Shown piece by piece: positions 9,186-19,100 of a stretch of DNA of 64,000 nt. This stretch comes from Chitinophagaceae bacterium. Its GTDB lineage: Bacteria > Bacteroidota > Bacteroidia > Chitinophagales > Chitinophagaceae. Position 1 is the first letter of the stretch, and each line of letters begins with the position of its first letter. Under the pieces are notes generated by a model that ran no database searches, was not told where the DNA came from, and saw nothing but the letters and a program-made list of their open reading frames with translations. The position numbers were made by a program, and so were the translations under genes. The stretch spans positions 274,017 through 338,016 of the forward strand of contig JAEUVB010000012.1 in NCBI GenBank assembly GCA_016786845.1, in the 5' to 3' direction.

Positions 9186-11741
9186 ATGGCTAAAGCTAAA
9201 GTGACAACCCAAACGTCCAAAAAAAACGGTAAGCAGAAGAGCAAATCAGAGAACGGCTCTAAAAGTCGTTTCCCTATGTTGAAAGACGGACGAATGGCTA
9301 AAATCGTTGGCGTCATCATCATCTTACTCGCTATATTTTCAGGCGTTGCCCTTACTTCTTACCTTTTTACCTGGAAACTCGACCAGGTGGGCGTCTTCAA
9401 CAGTCATGATCCGTTTCAATATTTGTTCTCCAACGATTTGCCGGTCTACAATCGGGCCGGCCGGGCCGGAGCATGGGCCTCACACCAACTCATTTACAAA
9501 GGTTTCGGACTTGCCGCCTTTGCCTGGGTGTTTTTTCTGTCTGTATGGGGACTCAATCTCCTCCTCCCAAATCGCATCCTGCCTACCCTCAAAACTTTTT
9601 TCTATACCTCCCTCATTACCCTCTTATTGTCACCCATCTTGGCCTTCTTTCTTCCAAAAGAAAAAATCGCCTTCCCCTTCGGCGGCTCGCTTGGCAATCA
9701 CATCATCGCCAGTCTGTACGGTTTTGCAGGCACCATCGGCACGGCATGCATCATCATTGCTTTGGTCCTCGTCCTGTTCATCATTGTATTCAATCCTATT
9801 TTTCATCTGCCGTTTTGGAAACATTTAAGTAACTCCAACCCTGCAAACACCGACCCGGTCATTCCGGTGCCCACAGCCACCCCGTCGAAAAAGGCTAAAG
9901 CTGAAACAATTGAACCGGAACTTCCCGAACTCAGCGAACTCCCTCCGCTTCCATCTTTACACATCGATACGGAAATTCAAAAAGACACCTTCGATGAATT
10001 GATCGAAAACGAAGAACAACATCATCAACCGGTTGAATTAGAACCTCTTCCGCCCCTCACCACGCAAACGCCGGAAGAAATTCCACTTTCCCTGGAAGAT
10101 ACCGCCAAGCCTGAACCGAAAGTTTCAAAGAATACCGACGACCTCACGCTAGAAGTGGTGAAACCCGAAGAACATCATCCGGAGGAAATTAAGAAAACAC
10201 CGCTCACCGTGGCCAGCGATGAACCTTACGATCCTTCGCTCGAACTCAGAAACTACAAATTTCCGACCCTCGACCTGCTCGAACAACACGGCACCGAAGA
10301 TATTTCCATCGATAAGAATGAGTTGGAACAAAACAAAAATCAAATCATCAATACCCTAAAAAGTTTTGGGATTACGATTTCTAAAATTTCCGCCACCGTC
10401 GGTCCTACCGTTACCCTGTATGAAATCGTTCCCGCTGAAGGTGTTCGCATTTCCAAAATTCGCAACCTCGAAGATGATATCGCGCTTAGTTTGTCGGCCC
10501 TCGGTATTCGTATCATCGCGCCGATTCCGGGCAAGGGTACCATTGGTATTGAAGTACCCAATATCAATAAGCAAATCGTTTCGATGCGCACCCTCATCTC
10601 TTCCGATAAATTTATTCACAATACTTATAGTCTTCCTATTGCGATTGGCAAAACCATCAACAACGAAAACTATATCGTCGATCTCGCCACCATGCCCCAT
10701 CTCTTGATGGCGGGTGCAACGGGTCAGGGTAAGTCGGTTGGGATCAATACCATATTGGTATCATTGCTCTACAAAAAACATCCGTCTCAATTGAAGTTTG
10801 TGATGGTGGATCCAAAGAAAGTTGAGCTCTCCATTTACAAACTCATCGAGAAACATTTTCTCGCCAAACTCCCCAACGAAGACGAAGCCATCATTACCGA
10901 TACCAAGAAGGTGATCAATACTTTGAATGCCCTTTGTATAGAAATGGACAACCGTTACGATCTGCTGAAAGAAGCGGGTGTGCGAAACATCAAGGAGTAT
11001 AACGATAAGTTTATCAAGCGTAAACTCAACCCGAATAAAGGTCATCAATACCTGCCGTTTATCGTGCTCGTGGTCGACGAATTTGCCGACCTTATCATGA
11101 CAGCAGGTAAGGAAGTGGAGATGCCTATCGCGCGTTTAGCGCAGTTGGCCCGTGCCGTGGGTATCCATCTCATCATTGCCACACAACGTCCTTCGGTGAA
11201 TGTGATTACAGGTACCATCAAAGCCAACTTCCCGGCTCGTGTCGCCTTCCGTGTTTCGGCCAAAGTCGACTCCCGTACCATCCTCGATTCGGGCGGTGCC
11301 GAACAACTCATTGGTCGCGGTGATATGCTCATTCTCAATGGCAGTGAACTCGTGCGCTTGCAATGTGCCTTTGTCGATACCCCCGAAGTGGAACGCATCG
11401 TCGAATTCATCGGTCAGCAACAAGGCTATCCAACTGCCTTCGATCTGCCTGAATATGAAGGCAGTGATGGCGGCGATTTGGCCAATGGCGGCGGATCGCG
11501 TTCGCTCAAAGAAGTCGATCAAATGTTTGAGCAATGTGCCAGACTCGTGGTCACTTCAGGTTCCGGTTCTACCTCTATGCTGCAACGTCGTTTCAACCTC
11601 GGCTACAACCGCGCCGGCCGCATCATGGATCAGCTCGAAGCCGCTGGCATCGTAGGCGCAACCACCGGCGGCAAACCCCGCGAACTCATGATACACACAG
11701 AGTCCGAACTGGAAGAAGTACTCCGCGAAATCTTAAAATAA
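9186..11741 (+). CDS. ftsK: DNA translocase FtsK/SpoIIIE
   Basis: This 851-residue protein pumps chromosome ends across the division septum and activates XerCD recombination at dif. Four N-terminal membrane segments lie at about 33-58, 92-118, 126-146 and 165-190. An acidic, proline-rich linker (about 205-335) and the RecA-like motor follow, with Walker A GATGQGKS (about 509-516) and Walker B VLVVDEFADLI (about 626). The C-terminal winged-helix gamma domain (about 785-851; GSTSMLQRRFNLGYNRAGRI) reads KOPS-type polarity sequences. The ATG at 9186 is preferred to a TTG three codons upstream because the -7 box overlaps the latter. The linker is much shorter than in E. coli, as usual in this phylum. 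The gene runs straight into a heptanucleotide repeat at its stop codon. Confidence 0.96.
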   Translation: MAKAKVTTQTSKKNGKQKSKSENGSKSRFPMLKDGRMAKIVGVIIILLAIFSGVALTSYLFTWKLDQVGVFNSHDPFQYLFSNDLPVYNRAGRAGAWASHQLIYKGFGLAAFAWVFFLSVWGLNLLLPNRILPTLKTFFYTSLITLLLSPILAFFLPKEKIAFPFGGSLGNHIIASLYGFAGTIGTACIIIALVLVLFIIVFNPIFHLPFWKHLSNSNPANTDPVIPVPTATPSKKAKAETIEPELPELSELPPLPSLHIDTEIQKDTFDELIENEEQHHQPVELEPLPPLTTQTPEEIPLSLEDTAKPEPKVSKNTDDLTLEVVKPEEHHPEEIKKTPLTVASDEPYDPSLELRNYKFPTLDLLEQHGTEDISIDKNELEQNKNQIINTLKSFGITISKISATVGPTVTLYEIVPAEGVRISKIRNLEDDIALSLSALGIRIIAPIPGKGTIGIEVPNINKQIVSMRTLISSDKFIHNTYSLPIAIGKTINNENYIVDLATMPHLLMAGATGQGKSVGINTILVSLLYKKHPSQLKFVMVDPKKVELSIYKLIEKHFLAKLPNEDEAIITDTKKVINTLNALCIEMDNRYDLLKEAGVRNIKEYNDKFIKRKLNPNKGHQYLPFIVLVVDEFADLIMTAGKEVEMPIARLAQLARAVGIHLIIATQRPSVNVITGTIKANFPARVAFRVSAKVDSRTILDSGGAEQLIGRGDMLILNGSELVRLQCAFVDTPEVERIVEFIGQQQGYPTAFDLPEYEGSDGGDLANGGGSRSLKEVDQMFEQCARLVVTSGSGSTSMLQRRFNLGYNRAGRIMDQLEAAGIVGATTGGKPRELMIHTESELEEVLREILK

Positions 11742-11777
11742 TGGTGAATGATGAATGGTGAATGGTGAATGTTTAAT
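11741..11777 (+). repeat. Heptanucleotide repeat overlapping the ftsK stop
   Basis: Five 7-base units (ATGGTGA, ATGATGA, ATGGTGA, ATGGTGA, ATGTTTA) follow in register, and the first A is the last base of the ftsK TAA. Related units occur at 14587-14625, 43124-43152 and 51823-51864. Confidence 0.75.
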
Positions 11778-12748
11778 ACATCGTTCACCTCATGAGTCCG
11801 TTTAAATTTGAACAGCTTGCATATTTGTACCGTATTTTTTATGGGCCCGGCAAATGAACTTTCTTCAACTGTTATGGCGTTGGCACCATTCAACAAAAAA
11901 TCTTTCTTCGGCTTTCGGCGGTCATGATGGAAGAGCGTGGTCCAATTTACGATCACCGGAATGTCTCCCGCATGCTATTATTTTTTCTGTCATCAATTTG
12001 GTATTCATAGGGGTCAAATAGATATTGATGCGTGGCACATCTATATTGATGCGTGGCACATCTATATTGATGCGTGGCACATCTATATTGGTGCGTGGCA
12101 CATCTATATTGGTGCGTGGCACATCTATATTGATGCGTGGCAGATAGATATTGGTGCGTGGCAGATAGATATTGGTGCGTGGCAGATAGATATTGGTGCG
12201 TGGCAGATAGATATTGATGCGTGGCAGATAGATATTGGTGCGTGGCAAATAGATTTTGGTGCGTGGCAAATAGATTTTGGTGCGTAGCGAATAGATATTG
12301 GTGCGTGGCAGATATGTATTGGAATTCAACGCATTTTTCAGTAAAGTGCTTTAAAATAGGCATTCTTACCGCGCAGGTGCAGCCCCAATCGAAGAATTTC
12401 TACGGCGGGGTCTCCCGCCTTGGGGACACTGCGGCTTATGTTACCGCTCTCCAATCCTCACGATTAGTATTTGTCATTATATTAAACTTTATCCCATGAG
12501 TGTTCGCAAGCAAATTCCCTTTTGAAGTGGCATGTTTTTTATCTCGTTCACGAATGTAACCCTGAGGAAGGAGACAGCGCGCAGACTAGTAAATGTTATC
12601 AAGTTTATTGGTTCATGCAAATGAAAGATATTAAATTTAACGAATGAAGGGCAGGGACATTGACCGCAGTGTCCCCGAGGCGGGAGACACTGCGGAGACC
12701 CGAAATATTGTTGTAGTTGTTTTGTAAATTTATCATTTAATATTTTAT
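11778..12748. other. Gene-free, repeat-rich stretch after ftsK
   Basis: No convincing gene is seen. Besides the 21-bp array (12017-12323), it holds a GC-rich palindromic repeat at 12383-12440 (CCCCAATCGAAGAA ... ACACTGCGG) and an inverted relative of its core at 12651-12702 (CCGCAGTGTCCCC). Long open frames across the array on both strands are a by-product of a 21-base period. Confidence 0.7.
12017..12323. repeat. 21-bp tandem array, about 14 copies
   Basis: The core GCGTGGCA recurs every 21 bases from 12030 to 12303 (unit close to ATATTGGTGCGTGGCAGATAG). Units differ at a few positions in blocks: ATTGATG/ATTGGTG, CACATCT/CAGATAG, and CAAATAGATTTTG near the end. There are no unique spacers, so it is not CRISPR. 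The multiple-of-three period keeps frames open on both strands, with heptapeptide shadows such as IDIGAWQ. Confidence 0.9.
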
Positions 12749-13417
12749 ATGAATTATATTAAATTAATATATGTTGTGGTTTTGATTCTTTTTTGCAATT
12801 CATGTATTTCCGATGAGGAATATTCTTTGAAAGTAGCTAAAAATTATATAAACTATGAGGAAATAAAGAAAGCACATCCATATGGTGTAGAGTCATTCGA
12901 TAGTTCTAATAATACTAGATTATATCAAACATTTTATGACGTACAACACGAATTAATAATGGAAGATATTTATTTAGATCCCCAGTACAATCTTCTTAAA
13001 TATGATTTTCATTATTTTATTCAAAATAAAATTTTGATTTTTTCATATGATTATTTCGAAGACACATTCAGCGGGGCCACTTTTTTCCTTGAATCAGATG
13101 AGTTTACAATTGTTGACCCTGTTAAAGATACAATATATCTTCATGCTGCACGACCTCCAGGTTTTATTTCGTCTTCGAAAATTTATCAATTCAATTCTGA
13201 ACATAGGGAAGAAATTAATTTACATAATAAGTTGAATAATAGAAATAACACTTATATCATTCTAGATAAAAACATTGCAAATACTAAAAACACTTATATA
13301 GCGCGAACAACCCTTACACCAATAGACAATAATAGGAAAGTCATAAAAGATAGTCTAATATTTACCTTCGGAAACAATGAAACGTATTTATTATCCCCTG
13401 CTGCTACTTGGGAGTGA
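12749..13417 (+). CDS. Unknown lipoprotein in an AT-rich island
   Basis: The 222-residue product starts with a lipoprotein signal (MNYIKLIYVVVLILFCNSC, lipobox-like CNSC with the modified Cys at about 19), so it is likely anchored in the outer or inner membrane. The mature part is rich in Asn, Ile, Tyr and Asp with no family I recognise; beta-rich segments predominate. Its coding sequence is clearly more AT-rich than ftsK and glcD on either side, and diverged direct repeats lie at 12383-12440 and 13441-13495 around it. These features suggest a horizontally acquired single-gene insert. Function unknown. Confidence 0.7.
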   Translation: MNYIKLIYVVVLILFCNSCISDEEYSLKVAKNYINYEEIKKAHPYGVESFDSSNNTRLYQTFYDVQHELIMEDIYLDPQYNLLKYDFHYFIQNKILIFSYDYFEDTFSGATFFLESDEFTIVDPVKDTIYLHAARPPGFISSSKIYQFNSEHREEINLHNKLNNRNNTYIILDKNIANTKNTYIARTTLTPIDNNRKVIKDSLIFTFGNNETYLLSPAATWE

Positions 13418-14037
13418 AATTTATTCCTCAGTAGGTAAATCCCCAATCGAAGAACTTTCCTATAGTGTCTCGCTATGGAGCACCCTGCGGTTCATGATTA
13501 ATAATTGCTTATAAATTCTGTTCTCGTAGAATCTCATCAGTCGTAAACTCTGCGTGTTGTTTAATATACCCTCCATCTTTTCCGTCCTCTGTATTTCATA
13601 ATAAATATACATCTTCATTTTGTTTAGTCCAAGTCTCTCAAGGCTATCATCACACATTATTTCACATCCCTCAATTCTGTAAATTCTTTAATTCTGTAAA
13701 TTCTGATTCAGACAACTCTCGGTAAATAAACTACGGAGTCCACCAAAGCGAGAGACTCAGTGTAGACCGTATACATTTTAAGAAACGTGGATCGCATGAG
13801 CGATAGAAGCGGATACCCCGCATCCGCCTTGGCGGAGAGGAGTAGCAGCGGATAGCGCGACCCGCAGGGGCATGCCCAAAATAAAATAATATATAATCAC
13901 TTTAGATCAATTCTAGGGGGTTAGTGACTATTCGGAAAGCCAATTAACTCCCCCCCATTTCCCTCTAATTCTTACATTTATTTCTCATAAATTCACATCG
14001 ACAAACAACCCCTACTCTCATCGAAAAATCCCCCACC
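13418..14037. other. Gene-free stretch with dispersed repeats
   Basis: It holds a diverged copy of the repeat at 12383 (13441-13495). It also has a direct repeat of TTCTGTAAATTCT units (about 13673-13705) and a GC-rich palindromic element (about 13790-13880) containing TCCGCCTTGGCGGA and 'GGATAGCGCGACCCGCAGGGG'. A run of seven C lies near 13950. The 65-codon minus-strand frame at 13460-13657 lies inside repeat sequence and has no protein-like character. Confidence 0.6.
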
Positions 14038-14499
14038 ATGAAACACATCCTTTTTTGCCTGACCTTACTCACCCTCTCCTCCACCCTCGCCTTAGCCCAA
14101 ACTCAAAATCCAAAGTACGATTCTGTCCTGGCTAAAAAACTCGGGGCCGATGATTATGGCATGAAGAAATATGTATTGGTACTGCTCAAGACCGGGACCA
14201 ACAAAACGGAAGATAAGGCCTTTACCTCCCAATGCTTCAAAGGCCATATGGAAAATATCCATCGCATGGTCGATTCAGGCAAACTCATCGTGGCGGGCCC
14301 TCTGGGAAAGAATGATCAGACCTATCGCGGTATCTTTATCCTCAATGTCAAAGATTTCGACGAAGCCAAAGCTCTTCTGCGCTCCGACCCCGCCGTACAG
14401 GAAAAATTACTCGAAGCAGAATACTACAACTGGTTCGGATCAGCCGCCCTCCCCGAATACCTCGATGCCTCCGATAAAATCTGGAAAGTGAATCCATGA
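14038..14499 (+). CDS. Secreted YciI-like protein
   Basis: The 153-residue product has a signal peptide (MKHILFCLTLLTLSSTLALA, cut near residue 20). It then has a domain of about 95 residues resembling YciI/YCII (dimeric alpha-beta barrel): KYVLVLLKTG, a 'HMENIHRMVDSGKLIVAGPL' helix-loop, IFILNVKDFDEAKALLRSDPAVQ, and an acidic strand before the end. YciI proteins are small enzymes or accessory proteins of mostly unknown substrate, and periplasmic versions are frequent in Bacteroidota. The conserved His in the HMxNIxRM helix is present. The gene appears monocistronic and convergent with glcD. Confidence 0.8.
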   Translation: MKHILFCLTLLTLSSTLALAQTQNPKYDSVLAKKLGADDYGMKKYVLVLLKTGTNKTEDKAFTSQCFKGHMENIHRMVDSGKLIVAGPLGKNDQTYRGIFILNVKDFDEAKALLRSDPAVQEKLLEAEYYNWFGSAALPEYLDASDKIWKVNP

Positions 14500-14586
14500 T
14501 CGATGTAAATCGCTTTCACCCAGATGATTTTCCGGACTGTTTCAAACAGCATTTCACTCTGTATTTCATTGATTCTGGATCATTTG

Positions 14587-14625
14587 CCTCCCATTCAACA
14601 TTAACCATTCACCATTAAACATTCC
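14587..14625 (-). repeat. Heptanucleotide repeat directly after the glcD stop
   Basis: Reading the minus strand after TAG (14628-14626) come GG and then ATGTTTA, ATGGTGA, ATGGTTA, ATGTTGA, ATGGGAG. It is the same family and orientation relative to the gene as the repeat after ftsK. Confidence 0.7.
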
Positions 14626-16017
14626 CTAAAACCCTTTCCCCCGATTCAATATCCCCTTTGCATCAAACACATCTTTAATCCCCCGCATCAAATTCAATTC
14701 AACCTCGGAAAATACAATCGGTAAAAAATCCCTTTGCAATAAGCCGATGCCATGCTCCCCGCTAATGGTACCACCCAAACTTTTCACCAACATAAACAAA
14801 GCCTTCAATGCCGGCTTCACTGCCTCATTGTTCAGACTATGCGGATGACCTTCCTTACGGATGCGGATATGTAAATTACCATCGCCGGCATGACCGTAAC
14901 AAACTGCTTTAAAATCATATTCAATCCCCAAAGCCTTCACCCCGCGGATCAAAGCAGGCATGGCCGCGCGAGGCACTACCGTATCTTCTTCTATGGTATA
15001 ACCCGCCGCTTTCACAGCCTCTGCAGCCCGTCGTCTAAGCTTCCATAATTCTGTTTTCTGAGCCTCATCTTCGGCAAACAATACTTCACCAATATCAAAA
15101 GATTCCAGCACTTTTAAGATGCCTTCTATCTCCTGCATCAACACGTCTTTATCCTGTCCATCCACTTCAATGATGAGATGTGCAGCCGTCTCTTCATCGA
15201 TGCTCACTAAATGACTGTCTACATAGGCACTGACAATTTTCAATGCATCGATCTCCACCAACTCCATCGCACTCGGCGTATACCCTGCTCGAAATATCGC
15301 ACTCACCGCCTCACCGGCTTTATCCAATGCTTTAAAAGGCACTAAGATCAAAAGGTCTTGTGTAGGATGCGGAATCAGTCGCAAAACAATCTGCGTCACA
15401 ATGCCTAAAGTCCCTTCACTACCTACCATGAGTTGTGTCAGGTTATATCCGGTCGCATTCTTCAATACATTGGCACCGGTCCATATGATATCACCATTCG
15501 CCAACACCACTTGCAAATTCAACACATAATCCTTCACCACACCATACTTTACCGCACGAGGCCCACCACTATTCTCGGCAATATTGCCGCCAATAAAACA
15601 AGTCCCCCGGCTGCTCGGATCCGGCGGATAAAATAAGCCCTTCTCTTTGACCGCCTGTTGCAAGACCTCAGTAATGACGCCCGGTTCGGTGATCACTTGC
15701 AGGTTTTGTTCATCGATATTCAATATCCGATTCAGCCGATCGATACTCAACACCACCCCGCCCCGATCGGGCAAGGCCCCACCCGACAAACCCGTTCCAC
15801 CTGCCCTCGGCGTGACAGGTATATCATGCGCATAACAATACTTCATGATCTTACTAATCTCATCAGTATTAGCCGGTCTCACTACCACATCCGGCATAAA
15901 GATCAGATCTTCCGTTTCGTCTTTCGCAAATCGCAATAAAATCTCCGGATCGATACTGGCATAAGCTTCACCGACGATGGCGACAAGTTCATGATATATA
16001 TGTTGGATATTGGGCAT
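14626..16017 (-). CDS. glcD: FAD-linked 2-hydroxyacid dehydrogenase, GlcD family
   Basis: The 463-residue enzyme is of the vanillyl-alcohol-oxidase fold. The FAD-binding domain spans about 40-215, with PRAGGTGLSGGALPDRGGVV and PPDPSSRGTCFIGGNIAENS signatures. The FAD-oxidase C domain is at about 220-460, with YGHAGDGNLHIRI near 375 and a terminal SGEHGIG motif. It oxidises a 2-hydroxy acid (glycolate, D-lactate or 2-hydroxyglutarate cannot be told apart here), passing electrons to quinone or another carrier. No separate GlcE or GlcF gene is adjacent. The ATG at 16017 (MPNIQHIYHEL) is preferred to the earlier one at 16044, which adds an unlikely extension. Confidence 0.9.
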   Translation of the reverse strand: MPNIQHIYHELVAIVGEAYASIDPEILLRFAKDETEDLIFMPDVVVRPANTDEISKIMKYCYAHDIPVTPRAGGTGLSGGALPDRGGVVLSIDRLNRILNIDEQNLQVITEPGVITEVLQQAVKEKGLFYPPDPSSRGTCFIGGNIAENSGGPRAVKYGVVKDYVLNLQVVLANGDIIWTGANVLKNATGYNLTQLMVGSEGTLGIVTQIVLRLIPHPTQDLLILVPFKALDKAGEAVSAIFRAGYTPSAMELVEIDALKIVSAYVDSHLVSIDEETAAHLIIEVDGQDKDVLMQEIEGILKVLESFDIGEVLFAEDEAQKTELWKLRRRAAEAVKAAGYTIEEDTVVPRAAMPALIRGVKALGIEYDFKAVCYGHAGDGNLHIRIRKEGHPHSLNNEAVKPALKALFMLVKSLGGTISGEHGIGLLQRDFLPIVFSEVELNLMRGIKDVFDAKGILNRGKGF

Positions 16018-16077
16018 GACGTAAAAATACAATACCGCAAACAAGCACTTCTTGTTTGCCCTCAGTTTTTATACCCA

Positions 16078-16106
16078 TAAAAAAAGCTGCCCCAAATGGG
16101 GCAGCT
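16078..16106 (-). terminator. Terminator of rpoC
   Basis: A 9-bp stem (AGCTGCCCC / GGGGCAGCT) with an ATTT loop is followed by seven T on the minus strand, 27 bases after the rpoC stop. Confidence 0.85.
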
Positions 16107-16132
16107 AAATTTAGGTTTTTAGAAGCACCTGA

Positions 16133-19100
16133 CTATTCTTCATCATCGAATTCCAACAACTGCTTGGAGTTCATCATGATTTCATATTCATCCTTACTGC
16201 CGACGATGATATTCTCAAAGTCTTTCAGTCCGGTACCCGCAGGGATGAGGTTACCGGTGATGACATTTTCCTTCAGTCCCCACATGTAGTCAGACTTACC
16301 GGCGATAGCGGCTTGCGACAATACTTTAGTGGTTTCCTGGAACGATGCCGCAGATATCCATGAGAAGGTACCCAAAGAGGCTTTGGTGATCCCAAGGAGG
16401 TTAGGACTGGACGTAGCAGGTTGTGCATTACGATATTGAACCAGGGTCTTATCATTTCTGCGGAGCAAAGAATTTTCTTCACGTATTTCACGCAGGGTGG
16501 TGATCTGTCCCGGAATCATTTTATCGGAAGCACCGCCGTCGGTCACAACGACTTTATCAAAGATCCAGTCATTCTCTTCCTGGAATTCCAATTTATCGAC
16601 GATATCACCTTCAAGGAATTTCGTATCACCTGCATCTTCGATGGTTACTTTACGCATCATCTGACGCACGATCACTTCAATGTGTTTATCATTGATTTTT
16701 ACACCCTGTAAACGATATACTTCCTGAATTTCATTCACCAGATAAGCTTGAACGGCAAATGGTCCTTTGATCGAAAGAATATCTGTTGGTGTAATGGATC
16801 CATCACTCAACGGTGTACCCGCTTTGATGAAGTCACCTTCCTGAACAATGATATGCTTGGTCAATGGCACCAGGTATTTTTTCATGATACCGTCTTTGCT
16901 TTCAATACTGATCTCACGGTTACCACGCTTCACACCACCGAAAGAAACCACACCATCAATCTCTGCTACTACAGCCGGGTTAGACGGGTTACGGGCTTCA
17001 AACAATTCAGTTACACGCGGAAGACCTCCGGTGATATCCTTAGAACGACCCATCACACGTGGAATCTTCACAAGGATCTGACCGCTCTGAATTTCATCAC
17101 CATCATTGATGATCAAATGCGAACCTACCGGGATATTATACATTTTGTTATCCTTGCCTTCAATATGAATGGCAGGAATACGCGCTTTATCTTTGGTTTC
17201 GATAATCACCTTCTCGCGCATACCGGATTGTTCATCCGCTTCATCACGATAGGTAATTCCTTCAATCACATTTTCAAATCGAGCCGTACCGGTAATTTCA
17301 GAAATGATCACCGCATTGAACGGATCCCATGAGCAAATCTCTTCGCCTTTTTTCAATTTCTGACCGTTCTTCACTTTCAACGTCGAACCATAAGGTATCT
17401 CACTGGTCATGAGTACGATGCCGTCATCGTTTACGATACGCATTTCACCCATACGTGTGATCACCACTACAGTTTCTTCGCCATCTTTATTCACATATTT
17501 CGTTGTACGAACACTGTCAAATTCAATTTTACCTTCTTCTTTAGCAAGCATTTGCGATTCTATAGCAGATGAACCGGCCACACCACCCACGTGGAAGGTA
17601 CGGAGGGTCAACTGAGTACCCGGCTCACCGATCGATTGCGCAGCGATAATACCAACGGCATCACCTTTCTGTGCCATTTTGCCATTGGCCAAGTTAAGAC
17701 CATAACATTTCGCACACACACCGCGTTTACTTTCGCAAGTCAGTACCGAACGAATTTCTACTGTTTCAATACCTACTTTCTCCATGGCTTCTGCAATATC
17801 GACCGTGATTTCCTGACCGGCTTCCACCAAGAGGTTACCATGGTAATCAATTACATCATGCAGTGAAGAACGACCGACGATACGATCAATCAATGGTTCT
17901 ACAACATCGTCATTTTCCTTCAAAGCAGAAGTGGCAATACCACGAAGGGTACCACAATCTACTTCACGAATGATCACATCCTGGGCCACATCCACCAAAC
18001 GACGAGTCAGGTAACCTGCATCCGCTGTTTTCAAGGCCGTATCCGCAAGACCTTTACGCGCACCATGGGTAGAGATGAAGTACTCCAATACATTCAGTCC
18101 ATCCTTAAAGTTCGACAAGATCGGATTTTCAATGATCTCAGAACCGGTGCTGCCACTTTTACGCGGCTTGGCCATCAATCCACGAATACCGGAAAGCTGT
18201 TTTACCTGTTGCTTACTACCACGGGCTCCACTATCCAACATCATATATACTGAGTTGAAGCCTTGCTTATCCGTAGCCATTTCCTTGATCAGGGTTTCAG
18301 TCACACGGGTATCGACACGACTCCAAACGTCAATGATCTGATTATAACGCTCATTATTTGTGATCAAACCGGCGTTGTAGTTATCCCAAACTTCATCCAC
18401 TTCAGCAGCAGCTGCTTCAAGAAGTGTTTTCTTCAGTTCAGGTATAATCAGATCTTCCGGATTAAAGGACAATCCACCACGGAAGGCCGTACGGAATCCT
18501 AAGGTTTTAATATCATCCAGGAAGCGAACCGTTGTCGGGATATCGGTGTATTTGATCACATCACCAATGATGTTACGTAAAGACTTTTTCGTCAATACTT
18601 CATTAATGAATCCTACTTTCTCAGGGGTGTTCAAATTGAAGATCACACGACCAACTGTTGTATCCAATAATTTATTGACAATGGTTCCGTCTGATTCACG
18701 CACATTGACCTTTACTTTGATATAAGCATGTAAGTCAACCTTACCTTCATTATGTGCAATGATCACTTCTTCAGGACCATAAAATCTCATGCCTTCTCCT
18801 TTAACCGGATCATTCGGCAGATTCTTTTTCCCTTTAGAAATATAATAGAGTCCCAATACCATGTCCTGTGAAGGAAGGGTAATCGGGGTTCCGTTTTGTG
18901 GGTTCAGGATATTGTGAGAAGCCAACATTAAAAGCTGAGCTTCCAAAATAGCCGCATTGCTCAAAGGAACGTGAACGGCCATCTGGTCACCATCGAAATC
19001 CGCATTGAACGAAGAACAAACGAGCGGGTGAAGCTGAATGGCTTTTCCTTCAATCAATTTAGGTTGGAATGCCTGTATAGACAAACGGTGAAGCGTAGGG

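Noticed and set aside
12017..12323. Possible CRISPR array
   Set aside because: Units abut with no unique spacers; the same holds for 41212-41365, 50042-50255 and 51508-51780. No cas genes are present.
11922..12363. Three long open frames over the 21-bp array (heptapeptide repeats on both strands)
   Set aside because: They exist on both strands because the period is a multiple of three and no stop falls in the unit; there is no signal peptide, domain or start context.
13460..13657. 65-codon minus-strand frame
   Set aside because: Overlaps dispersed repeat sequence and lacks start context or domain features.
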